This document shows, piece by piece, positions 35,109-43,949 of a DNA stretch of 63,527 nt. This DNA comes from Flavobacteriia bacterium (GTDB lineage Bacteria; Bacteroidota; Bacteroidia; Flavobacteriales_D; Crocinitomicaceae). The DNA lies in the NCBI GenBank assembly GCA_947490145.1, contig CANLGD010000010.1, forward strand, positions 1-63,527. The letters run 5' to 3'. Within the stretch, counting starts at the first letter, position 1. Each line of letters opens with the position of its first letter. The notes beneath the pieces are model-generated. The model was not told where the DNA came from. It made no database searches and saw only the letters and a list, made by a program, of their open reading frames with translations. The translations under genes and the position numbers were made by a program.

Positions 35109-36512
35109 ATGAGTTCTTACGACGTTACAATTATTGGTTCTGGTCCTGGTGGATATGTTGCTGCAATTCGATGTGCACAATTAGGTTTAAAAACTGCAAT
35201 TATCGAAAAATATGATACTTTGGGTGGTACTTGCTTAAATGTTGGTTGTATACCTTCAAAGGCTTTACTCGATTCTTCAGAACATTTTCACAATGCAAAA
35301 CATAATTTTGAAACCCATGGAATAAAACTATCAAACCTTGAAGCTGATATTATCCAAATGGTAAGTCGGAAGGCAGAAGTTGTTGCTCAAACGTCGAATG
35401 GAATTAAATTTTTAATGGATAAAAATAATGTTACTGTTTACAACGGTATTGGATCTTTTGCATCGAAAAATCAAGTTCAAGTAACTGATAAAGATGGAAA
35501 AACAGAAGTTTTAGATTCTAAAAATATAATCATTGCAACTGGATCAAAACCAAATTTTTTCACTGGAATGGAACCAGATAAAAAACGAATCATCACTTCG
35601 ACAGAAGCATTAAAATTGCAGGAAATCCCAAAAAAAATGCTCGTAATAGGTGGTGGGGTCATTGGATTGGAATTAGGATCTGTTTATGCAAGGCTTGGCA
35701 CTCAAATTGAGGTTGTTGAATTTGCTGATACCATTATCCCAACTATGGACAGAACTTTAGGTAAAGAACTTACAAAAGTTTTGAAAAAAGAAGGTTTTAA
35801 ATTTAATTTAGAACATAAAGTACAATCAGTTGCAAACAATGGAAATTCAGTTTCTCTAATTGCGTTAAATAAAAAAGGAGAAGAAGTTAAATTTGAGGCA
35901 GATTATTGTTTAGTTGCTGTTGGAAGAAAACCTTTTACTCAAGGTTTAAATCTAGAAAATGCTGGAATAGTAGCTTTAAAAAATGGACAAATTGAAGTAA
36001 ATGAACATCTTCAAACTTCTGTTCCTACAATTTATGCCTTAGGCGATGTCGTTAGAGGTGCAATGCTTGCTCATAAAGCGGAAGAAGAAGGTGTTTATGT
36101 AGCGGAAATTATTGCTGGACAAAAGCCGCATATAAACTACAATTTAATTCCTGGTGTTGTTTATACATGGCCAGAAGTTGCAGCTGTTGGGAAAACAGAA
36201 GAAGAATTAAAAGTAAGTGGTATTGAATATAAAATTGGTTCATTTCCAATTAAAGCTTTAGGAAGAGCTAGAGCAAGCATGGACATCCAAGGATTAGTTA
36301 AGGTTTTAGCTGATAAAAATACGGATGAAATTTTAGGAGTTCACATGATTGCTCCACGAGCAGCAGATTTGATTATGGAAGCTGTAGTTGCAATGGAATA
36401 CCGTGCGTCTGCAGAGGATATTGCTCGTATTTGTCATCCTCACCCTACTTATTCAGAAGCAATTAAGGAGGCAGCTTTGGCCGCAACAGAGGCTAGATCA
36501 TTACATATTTAA
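35109..36512 (+). CDS. lpdA: Dihydrolipoyl dehydrogenase (E3)
   Basis: FAD flavoprotein that reoxidises dihydrolipoamide in 2-oxoacid dehydrogenase and glycine cleavage complexes, passing electrons to NAD. ATG 35109 gives 467 residues (MSSYDVTIIGSGPGGYVAAI, FAD dinucleotide fold). The redox pair is Cys 42/Cys 47 in GGTCLNVGCIPSKAL. A second dinucleotide fold is MLVIGGGVIGLELG. The dimer-interface catalytic His-Glu is in HPHPTYSEA. It is a stand-alone gene with its own promoter and terminator, not in an E1/E2 operon. Confidence 0.97.
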   Translation: MSSYDVTIIGSGPGGYVAAIRCAQLGLKTAIIEKYDTLGGTCLNVGCIPSKALLDSSEHFHNAKHNFETHGIKLSNLEADIIQMVSRKAEVVAQTSNGIKFLMDKNNVTVYNGIGSFASKNQVQVTDKDGKTEVLDSKNIIIATGSKPNFFTGMEPDKKRIITSTEALKLQEIPKKMLVIGGGVIGLELGSVYARLGTQIEVVEFADTIIPTMDRTLGKELTKVLKKEGFKFNLEHKVQSVANNGNSVSLIALNKKGEEVKFEADYCLVAVGRKPFTQGLNLENAGIVALKNGQIEVNEHLQTSVPTIYALGDVVRGAMLAHKAEEEGVYVAEIIAGQKPHINYNLIPGVVYTWPEVAAVGKTEEELKVSGIEYKIGSFPIKALGRARASMDIQGLVKVLADKNTDEILGVHMIAPRAADLIMEAVVAMEYRASAEDIARICHPHPTYSEAIKEAALAATEARSLHI

Positions 36513-36535
36513 TTTTATTTATAAAAAGATTGAAT

Positions 36536-36562
36536 AAGGGCAGAACTTTTTTGCCCTTTTTT
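36536..36562 (+). terminator. Rho-independent terminator after lpdA
   Basis: AAGGGCA (36536-36542) pairs with TGCCCTT (36552-36558), followed by a T run. It sits about 25 bp after the lpdA stop and 30 bp before hemH. Confidence 0.88.
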
Positions 36563-36591
36563 GTTTATACTAAATACAAAACTTATTTTTC

Positions 36592-37611
36592 ATGAAAAAA
36601 ACAGCAGTACTTCTAATTCAACTTGGTACACCAGATAGTCCTTCCACTTCAGATGTGAGAACATACTTGAGTGAGTTTTTAAATGACCCTCGTGTTATTG
36701 ATATCCCTTGGTTGCCTAGAAAATTATTAGTTAATGGAATAATTGTGCCTTTCCGAGCACCAAAATCTGCTAAAATATATAAAGAGTTATGGAAACATGG
36801 CAATGGAAAATCCCCCTTACTAACCCATTCTGTAAACGTTAAAAATATTTTACAAGAAGAACTTAAGGATAGAAATATTACTGTTGAATTAGCAATGCGA
36901 TATCAAAACCCATCGCTGGATAGCGTCTTAGATAGGATGCATAAAGCTAATTATGAACAAATAATAATAATTCCGCTTTTTCCTCAATATGCAAGTGCTT
37001 CTTCTGGATCTGCTATAGAAAAAGCAATGAAATTAATTCAAAAATGGTGGGTAATTCCTGAAATTAAGATTGTGAATCAATTTTTTAATCATGAAGGTTA
37101 TATTAATTCCATAGTTGATAGAGCAAAGCAGTTTGATTTTAAAGAATATGATCATATTTTATTTTCTTATCATGGATTACCAGAACGTCAAGTTGACAAA
37201 GTTTACAACGATGGATTGTGTTCTGATCAACCATGTGAAAACGAAATAAATGAAGAGAATACATTTTGTTACAAAGCTACTTCTTATGCAACGACTCGCT
37301 TAATTGCTGTAAAATTAGGTTTAGAAGAAAAGGATTATACCGTTTGTTTTCAATCTCGATTGGACAAAAAATGGCTAACTCCCTTTTCAGATAAAGTTGT
37401 TGAAGAATGGGGGAAAAAAGGAGCAAAAAAAATATTGGTATTTAGCCCCGCTTTTATCGCAGATTGTTTGGAAACGATAATAGAAATTGGGGAAGAATAT
37501 CAGGATATTTTTAAATCCTATGGGGGAGAGAAGGTGCAACTAGTTCCAAGCTCCAATGACCATCCACAATTTATTGCATGTTTAAAAGATCTAGTTTTAA
37601 GTAGGATTTAA
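36592..37611 (+). CDS. hemH: Ferrochelatase
   Basis: Inserts ferrous iron into protoporphyrin IX, the last step of haem synthesis. The 339-residue protein starts KKTAVLLIQLGTPDSP. It has the catalytic His 194 in SYHGLPERQV, CYKATSYATT, VCFQSRL and PAFIADCLETIIE. All family signatures are present and length is normal. It is monocistronic in view: terminators or hairpins lie on both sides and it converges on the next gene. Confidence 0.97.
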   Translation: MKKTAVLLIQLGTPDSPSTSDVRTYLSEFLNDPRVIDIPWLPRKLLVNGIIVPFRAPKSAKIYKELWKHGNGKSPLLTHSVNVKNILQEELKDRNITVELAMRYQNPSLDSVLDRMHKANYEQIIIIPLFPQYASASSGSAIEKAMKLIQKWWVIPEIKIVNQFFNHEGYINSIVDRAKQFDFKEYDHILFSYHGLPERQVDKVYNDGLCSDQPCENEINEENTFCYKATSYATTRLIAVKLGLEEKDYTVCFQSRLDKKWLTPFSDKVVEEWGKKGAKKILVFSPAFIADCLETIIEIGEEYQDIFKSYGGEKVQLVPSSNDHPQFIACLKDLVLSRI

Positions 37612-37680
37612 GTTTTATACTTAATACTGTTCAAAATAATGGTCCGAACACTATTTAATCTTTGAAAAATAACCTTTTAG

Positions 37681-37700
37681 CACTAGGCAGTATGCTAGTG
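37681..37700. terminator. Hairpin between convergent hemH and T9SS genes
   Basis: CACTAG (37681-37686) pairs with CTAGTG (37695-37700) with an 8-nt loop. T-runs are poor, so it may be a weak bidirectional terminator or just a stable hairpin. Confidence 0.35.
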
Positions 37701-37720
37701 TAGTCTTTAAATTAAATACC

Positions 37721-40700
37721 TTATTGTTTAACAAATTGATTTCTTGAAATTTTTCCATTTTCAAAGTGTAATTCAATGAAATATACTCCATTTGAAAAAT
37801 CCTTAATATCAATTATTTCAAATTGTTCTTGATCTTTTAATAGTTTTCCTTCTAAACTATAAATTTTCAAAGATTTTACATTTAAGTTTGTTTTGAATGT
37901 CAAATAATTCGTTGCTGGATTAGGATAAATTGAAGCATAAATCTTTTCTTCATTTAATCCACTATTTCCTACAGTTACTGTTACAGTTGCTGTTGCACAT
38001 AAGGCCAGAACTTCGTTGTCACAAATTTGGTATTGAAAGGTTGTCACTCCAGAAAAACCATCATTTGGTGTGAAAGTTATTGTTCCATTTGGATTTGCTA
38101 CAGCAATACCATTAACCGATTGTACAAAAATATTTAAAGAAGAATTGACTAGATTTCCGACTAAATCAAAATCATTAGACAAAACATTAATTGTTATTGG
38201 TGTTAAATAAGCTGTTGAAACTACATCATTATTTGCAACAGGATTTGAATCTGGAGCTACATTTATTGTAACAGTTGCTGTAGCACATAAAGCTGGAGTT
38301 CCATTATCACAAATCTGATATTGAAATGTACTTGTTCCAGAAAAACCTGGATTAGGTGTAAAAGTAATAGTACCATTTCCATTAATCACTGCAATACCAT
38401 TAGATGAAGGGCTACTAATAGTCAATGTTGATAAAACTAAACTTCCTCCCATATCGCTATCATTTGATAAAACGGCAATTGTAGTTGGAGTATTATAAGC
38501 TGTACTCACAATATCATTAACAGCAGTTGGCTGACTATTTTCTTCAACTAAACAAATAGCGAAGTTTCCAACTGCAGTTGTACCATAACTTGAAACACGA
38601 ATGTAATATGTTGTACCTGGTGTTGCTCCACTTACAAATCCTTGTGGCATTTGATTTGTCCCATCATCATCGACACAACCAACTTCAAACAAAGATGAAC
38701 AATTTGCACCTAAATATACACTCATTACAGCGTCGGTAAGTGTTCCAGAATAAGTGTAAATATTTACAAAACCAGATGCTGGGGCAACAAATTTAAACCA
38801 AATATCATTTGAAGTAGATGTTGCACAAGAATGAGCTCCTACATTTGTTGTCTCTGTTGCAATGTGATTAGCAAAATAAGATGTAACACAAGTCGTATTT
38901 GTAGCTATAGTTATTGCATTACAAGGTTCATCGTTATTAGCATGTACATTAAAAGTGATTATATTACTTTGAGCAGTTGCAGGGCTAACGCAAACACTAT
39001 TACTTGCTACAATACATTTTACTTGAACACCATTTGTTAGTGTACTAGAAATAACACTTGAAGCATTTGGACCAATTGGACTTCCATTTGCATACCATTG
39101 GTAACTTGGTGCTGCACCTCCATTGGTTATCGTAGCTGTAATGGTAACAGGTGTGCCAACCATAATTGTATTTCCTGGATTTGCTGTAATAGTGATTGTA
39201 GGAATTACAGGTGCAGTAGTTGTAAGAGTCAGTGTTACATTGGTATCACATTGATTTGGAGTTACAATTGTATAATTGTAGGTTCCGGCACTTGTCAAGT
39301 CTTGACCATAAAAGTCATAAGTTGAACCACTGCAGATTGATGCAGTTTGAGATACTGGAATTGGATCACAAAAAGCACTTTCAGCAGCTCCAACATCTCT
39401 AACCCCTAGTAAAGCACCATTTTGAGCTAAATCGAAATCATCTAAATTGCCATTGTTTACGGCAATACTTCCAAGATTTGGTGTCATTGAAAAAGTGTTA
39501 TTATCATTAATGATTAATGATGATAAATTAATCTGAGCTAAAGTGGCAGAGTAAGTATCTGTATTCCAGGAAAATGGTAAATAATAATTTGGGAAATAAG
39601 TATCAGAGACATCAAAAATGTTATAACTATTTGTATTGATGTATGAAGCATTTCCTTGTAAATAAACAGTATTGTTGTAATTAGAATTTCCTCCATTAAA
39701 AGCTAAAATACTACTGACAGTTTGAAATTCCGCTCGTGAAGATTGTACATTATATGTCGATGTTGATTTTAAATAAAAAGCCCCTCCGTCAACAAAGCAA
39801 GTATTATATAATGTTGTACAGTTTTTAGTATAAATATAGGATAAGTCGTTGCAGAATGAATAAACTGCTCCTCCGTTGCTAATTGCAGTATTATTAGTAA
39901 TCGTAGATTCTTTTAAAATTACAGAGGCATTTGCAACATGTGCATTTGTATTGTCTAAAGCATAACAATAAATTCCACCACCTGATATGCCAGAATTGTT
40001 AAAACTTAATGTTGAAGAATTTACTTCGACATCAGAATAAGCTCCACGATATACAGTTGTTGAACCATTATAAATGTAAGAATAAGCATAAATTCCACCA
40101 CCACTGCCACCAGCATTATTATTTATTATATTACAAGAATTCAATTTTAAATCCAATCGGGCTTCCGGACCTTGAGAAGAATACATATTTAAATAAATTC
40201 CACCTCCATCATTGATAGCAGAATTGTTAATAATAGATGTTTTGAATAATTGCAGTTTTACTGATGCGGCATTTGAGCTAGTGGTATATCTGTTAGATGC
40301 AATGGCTCCTCCATAATCAGCTTGGTTGTTTTTAAAAACACAATTTCTTAAATATACAACACCAATTCCTGTTCCATAATCATATCTATAATTTATGTTT
40401 ATGGCTCCACCATAAGTTCCTTTACCATGAACACAGACCAAACTGTCAAAATCAACACTTGGTAAAGGAGCATTAAAATCGGTTTCAATTCTAAACAATT
40501 GAATTGAATCTCCTCCATTAATATATAATGTATCTTGAGAATTGAAGGCGCCTTTTATAAAAATCCCCTTACTAATTGTAATTGTACTTAATAAGTTTAT
40601 TGCGTTACTTCCAGCACTTAAAAGTGAACTATTAACTCGCACAATATCTCCATAATTTGCAACTGAAATAGCTTCTCTTAATGAACCTACACCCGAATCA

Positions 40701-40783
40701 TCAGTATTTGTAACATAAATTGTTGCTGAATTAGCAGAAATTGAAAATAAAAATAAAGAAAATAACAGTATAAATTGTTTCAT
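37721..40783 (-). CDS. T9SS-secreted beta-helix protein with tandem cadherin-like repeats
   Basis: A 1020-residue surface/secreted protein. ATG 40783 (MKQFILLFSLFLFSISANSA) opens a signal peptide; a TTG at 40804 is less likely. Residues about 25-480 form a right-handed beta-helix of the CSLREAI/polymorphic-OMP type (DSGVGSLREAISVANYGD; repeated GGGIY motifs). Next come an Ig-like segment (SYQWYANGSPIG), a pre-peptidase-like domain (SNDIWFKFVAPASGFVNI), and two near-identical 95-residue cadherin-like repeats, each with NGTITFTP and TFQYQICDN. A type A T9SS sorting domain (YPNPATNYLTF) ends the protein. It is likely an adhesin; the ligand is unknown. Confidence 0.88.
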   Translation of the reverse strand: MKQFILLFSLFLFSISANSATIYVTNTDDSGVGSLREAISVANYGDIVRVNSSLLSAGSNAINLLSTITISKGIFIKGAFNSQDTLYINGGDSIQLFRIETDFNAPLPSVDFDSLVCVHGKGTYGGAININYRYDYGTGIGVVYLRNCVFKNNQADYGGAIASNRYTTSSNAASVKLQLFKTSIINNSAINDGGGIYLNMYSSQGPEARLDLKLNSCNIINNNAGGSGGGIYAYSYIYNGSTTVYRGAYSDVEVNSSTLSFNNSGISGGGIYCYALDNTNAHVANASVILKESTITNNTAISNGGAVYSFCNDLSYIYTKNCTTLYNTCFVDGGAFYLKSTSTYNVQSSRAEFQTVSSILAFNGGNSNYNNTVYLQGNASYINTNSYNIFDVSDTYFPNYYLPFSWNTDTYSATLAQINLSSLIINDNNTFSMTPNLGSIAVNNGNLDDFDLAQNGALLGVRDVGAAESAFCDPIPVSQTASICSGSTYDFYGQDLTSAGTYNYTIVTPNQCDTNVTLTLTTTAPVIPTITITANPGNTIMVGTPVTITATITNGGAAPSYQWYANGSPIGPNASSVISSTLTNGVQVKCIVASNSVCVSPATAQSNIITFNVHANNDEPCNAITIATNTTCVTSYFANHIATETTNVGAHSCATSTSNDIWFKFVAPASGFVNIYTYSGTLTDAVMSVYLGANCSSLFEVGCVDDDGTNQMPQGFVSGATPGTTYYIRVSSYGTTAVGNFAICLVEENSQPTAVNDIVSTAYNTPTTIAVLSNDSDMGGSLVLSTLTISSPSSNGIAVINGNGTITFTPNPGFSGTSTFQYQICDNGTPALCATATVTINVAPDSNPVANNDVVSTAYLTPITINVLSNDFDLVGNLVNSSLNIFVQSVNGIAVANPNGTITFTPNDGFSGVTTFQYQICDNEVLALCATATVTVTVGNSGLNEEKIYASIYPNPATNYLTFKTNLNVKSLKIYSLEGKLLKDQEQFEIIDIKDFSNGVYFIELHFENGKISRNQFVKQ

Positions 40784-40847
40784 GGCCAGAGATTTAAATG
40801 ACAAACAAAATTAAAAAATATTCTGTGAATAAAAAATTAACTTTTAT

Positions 40848-40880
40848 AAAAAAAGCTACCTTTTTCAAGATAGCTTTTCA
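40848..40880 (-). terminator. Rho-independent terminator after gcvP
   Basis: AAAAGCTA (40851-40858) pairs with TAGCTTTT (40871-40878). On the minus strand it is followed by a long T run, 20 bp past the gcvP stop. It isolates gcvP from the downstream T9SS gene. Confidence 0.88.
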
Positions 40881-40899
40881 TATAAATTTTTGCTTAAAA

Positions 40900-43770
40900 C
40901 TAAGCTTCTTCTGTAATATAATTTTCAATTCCTGGACAAGAACATACTAAGTTTCTATCACCAAAAGCATTGTCAACACGACGGACTGGCACCCAATATT
41001 TGAAATCTTTCAAATATTCAACTGGAAAAGCAGCTTCTTGTGGAGAATAAGGATAAGTCCAATCTCTGTTTATGATGCAATCTGCTGTATGCGGGGCATT
41101 TTTAATTAAATTATTCACTTTATCTGCTTTTCCATTTTCAATATCAGCAATTTCTTTTCTGATTTGAATCATTGCAGTAATAAAACGATCTAATTCATCT
41201 TTATCTTCACTTTCAGTAGGTTCAATCATCAAAGTTCCAGCTACTGGAAATGAAACTGTTGGCGCATGAAATCCATAGTCAATTAAACGTTTTGCCATAT
41301 CAGCAACTTCAATTTCTGAAGTTTTCTTAAAATCACGGCAATCTAAAATTAATTCGTGTGCAACTGTTCCATTTTTTCCTGTATATAGAATATCATAGTG
41401 ATCATTTAATGAAGCAGCAATGTAATTTGCATTTAAAATTGCATCTTCAGTTGATTCTCTTAATCCTTTTGCACCCAACATTTTGATGTAAGCATAAGAA
41501 ATCAATAGAATCAACGCACTACCATAAGGGGCTGCAGAAATGGCATGAATGGCTTTCTCACCACCAGCTTTTATTAATTCACTTCCTGGCAAAAATGGTG
41601 CTAAGTGGGCTCCTACTCCGATTGGTCCCATTCCTGGTCCACCACCTCCATGAGGAATTGCGAATGTTTTATGTAAATTTAAGTGACAAACATCTGCACC
41701 AATATTCCCCGGATTAGTTAATCCAACTTGAGCATTCATATTTGCTCCATCCATGTATACTTGACCTCCATTTTCATGAATTATTGTTGTAATTTCTCGA
41801 ATACCTTCTTCAAAAACTCCATGAGTAGAAGGATAGGTTACCATCAATCCAGCCAAAGTATCTTTTAATTCAATCGCTTTTGCTTTTAATTCTTCAATAT
41901 TTACGTTTCCATTTTCATCGCAACCTGTCACAACTACCTCAAAACCAGCCATCACAGCTGATGCGGGATTTGTGCCATGGGCAGATGAAGGAATAATCAT
42001 ATGCTTACGTTTAAAATCTCCCCTTGATTCATGATAAGCCTTAATAACCATTAAACCAGCGTACTCTCCTTGAGCCCCAGAATTTGGTTGCAAAGAAACG
42101 GCTGCAAATCCAGTTGATTCACATAAATCTTTTTCTAATTGACGAAACATTGTGTGGTAACCAACTACTTGATCTAAAGGCGCAAATGGGTGAATATTCG
42201 CAAATTGTGGATTTGTAATTGGAATTAATTCTGAAGCAGCATTTAATTTCATGGTACAAGAACCCAAAGCAATCATGCTGTGAACTAAAGAAATATCTTT
42301 GTTTTCCAAACGTTTTAAATAACGCATCATCTGAGATTCCGAATGGTGCTTGTTGAAAGTTGGGTGAGTTAATATCGCCTCAGTACGAATGTAATTTGCA
42401 TCAATAGAAATAGATTCATTCAGAGAAATATTTTCACTTGATTTTCCAGCAACTTCTGCAAAAACATCTATTAAATTCTGAACATCTTTTACAGTAATTG
42501 ATTCTCCAAAACTAATTGAAACCTGTACGTGATTTATGTATCTAAAATTCATTTCTTTCGCTTCGGCTTCAGCTTTTAAATCTGCAATCGAGACATTTGT
42601 TGGAATTTCAACTAATAAAGTATCAAAGAAATTAGCGTTTTTTATAGAATAGCCCAGATTACTTAAACTTTTTGCTGTTGCATTTGCTTTTGAATGAATT
42701 TCAGCTGCAATTTGTTTCAAACCTTGAGGGCCATGATAAACAGCATACATGCTTGCCATTACAGCTAATAATGCTTGCGCAGTGCAAATATTTGATGTTG
42801 CTTTATCACGTTTGATGTGTTGTTCACGCGTTTGTAAAGCCATTCTCAAGGCCATATTGTCGTCAGCATCTTTTGAAACACCAATGATTCTTCCTGGAAT
42901 TGTTCTTTTATAATCTTCTTTACAAGCAAAAAATGCAGCATGAGGACCACCAGCTCCCATCGGAACACCAAAACGTTGAGAAGTTCCTAAAACAACATCA
43001 GCCCCCAATGAACCTGGAGATTTTAATAAAACCAAAGACATAATATCCGCAGCAACTGCTACAGGAACGTTGTTTGCATTTGCATTAGCGATGAATGTTT
43101 CAAGGTCCGTAATTTTTCCAAAAGAATCTGTGTATTGTGTTAAGGCACCAAAAAATGATGCATCAAGTTCAAAAGTATCAGGGTTTCCTATAATTAATTC
43201 AATTCCCAAATTTGCTGCTCTTCCTTTAACAACGTCAATTGTTTGAGGAAATGCATTTTCAGATATAAAGAATTTAGAAACATTGTCTTTTGCTTGTTGT
43301 CTTGAACGAGAATTTAAAAACATTATCATTGCCTCAGCAGCTGCCGTTGCTTCATCCAACAAAGAAGCGTTCGCGATTTCCATTCCAGTTAAATCCAAAA
43401 CCATCGTTTGAAAATTCAATAAAGCCTCTAAACGACCCTGAGAAATTTCAGCCTGATAAGGAGTGTAAGCAGTATACCATCCTGGATTTTCAAGTACATT
43501 TCTTAAAATTACTGAAGGAACAATTGTTTCGTTGTAACCAAGACCAATGTAAGATTTAAACACTTTATTTTGCTTCCCTAAATCAGAAATATGCATTAAA
43601 TACTCTTGTTCAGACATCGCAGCATCAATGTTTAATTCACCCTTTAGGCGAATGTGTGCAGGAATAGTTTTGTCTATTAATTCAGCAATTGAAGAAACTC
43701 CAATTTTTTTTAACATTGCTTGTTTTTCAGCTTTGTTTGACCCAATGTGTCTTTCAGAAAATGCACTCAT
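40900..43770 (-). CDS. gcvP: Glycine dehydrogenase (decarboxylating), P protein
   Basis: PLP enzyme that decarboxylates glycine and passes the aminomethyl group to lipoylated GcvH. The 956-residue protein is the full-length fused form. The N-terminal half begins SAFSERHIGSNKAEKQAML. The C-terminal half holds the PLP Lys 701 in NLHKTFAIPHGGGGPGMGP. No gcvT or gcvH is adjacent. The region upstream has a TAACTTTG promoter box and a perfect 8-bp-arm palindrome. No glycine riboswitch (tandem aptamer) was seen in the short leader. Confidence 0.97.
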   Translation of the reverse strand: MSAFSERHIGSNKAEKQAMLKKIGVSSIAELIDKTIPAHIRLKGELNIDAAMSEQEYLMHISDLGKQNKVFKSYIGLGYNETIVPSVILRNVLENPGWYTAYTPYQAEISQGRLEALLNFQTMVLDLTGMEIANASLLDEATAAAEAMIMFLNSRSRQQAKDNVSKFFISENAFPQTIDVVKGRAANLGIELIIGNPDTFELDASFFGALTQYTDSFGKITDLETFIANANANNVPVAVAADIMSLVLLKSPGSLGADVVLGTSQRFGVPMGAGGPHAAFFACKEDYKRTIPGRIIGVSKDADDNMALRMALQTREQHIKRDKATSNICTAQALLAVMASMYAVYHGPQGLKQIAAEIHSKANATAKSLSNLGYSIKNANFFDTLLVEIPTNVSIADLKAEAEAKEMNFRYINHVQVSISFGESITVKDVQNLIDVFAEVAGKSSENISLNESISIDANYIRTEAILTHPTFNKHHSESQMMRYLKRLENKDISLVHSMIALGSCTMKLNAASELIPITNPQFANIHPFAPLDQVVGYHTMFRQLEKDLCESTGFAAVSLQPNSGAQGEYAGLMVIKAYHESRGDFKRKHMIIPSSAHGTNPASAVMAGFEVVVTGCDENGNVNIEELKAKAIELKDTLAGLMVTYPSTHGVFEEGIREITTIIHENGGQVYMDGANMNAQVGLTNPGNIGADVCHLNLHKTFAIPHGGGGPGMGPIGVGAHLAPFLPGSELIKAGGEKAIHAISAAPYGSALILLISYAYIKMLGAKGLRESTEDAILNANYIAASLNDHYDILYTGKNGTVAHELILDCRDFKKTSEIEVADMAKRLIDYGFHAPTVSFPVAGTLMIEPTESEDKDELDRFITAMIQIRKEIADIENGKADKVNNLIKNAPHTADCIINRDWTYPYSPQEAAFPVEYLKDFKYWVPVRRVDNAFGDRNLVCSCPGIENYITEEA

Positions 43771-43790
43771 TTTTACAATTACGTTTTTAT

Positions 43791-43807
43791 TCCCGATTCT
43801 AGCGGGA
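43791..43807. repeat. Short GC-rich hairpin in the gcvP leader
   Basis: TCCCG (43791-43795) pairs with CGGGA (43803-43807) around a 7-nt loop. It lies between the gcvP promoter box and start codon, so it would be in the 5' untranslated RNA. Its composition stands out from the AT-rich surroundings. Confidence 0.4.
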
Positions 43808-43827
43808 TATGGTGAAAATAATTAGTA

Positions 43828-43835
43828 CAAAGTTA
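43828..43835 (-). promoter_or_regulatory. -7 promoter box (TAACTTTG) for gcvP
   Basis: Exact match on the minus strand, 57 bp before the gcvP ATG. It abuts the palindrome at 43834-43853. Confidence 0.6.
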
Positions 43836-43853
43836 GCTAAAATAATTTAGCTA
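43834..43853. promoter_or_regulatory. Candidate operator palindrome at the gcvP promoter
   Basis: TAGCTAAA (43834-43841) and TTTAGCTA (43846-43853) are perfect inverted arms with a 4-bp centre. The position just upstream of the -7 box, where RNA polymerase binds, is typical of an operator. The regulator is unknown. Confidence 0.5.
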
Positions 43854-43949
43854 CCAATTTAGAATACGAACAAATAATATTTGAAAATGTTGTCGCGAAC
43901 CAACTAGAGTTTTGTTTAGTTGACAATTTAAATCTTAAATTAATATTAT

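Noticed and set aside
43771-43827. Glycine riboswitch before gcvP
   Set aside because: The leader is about 60 nt, too short for the tandem aptamers, and lacks their conserved core; only a short hairpin is present.
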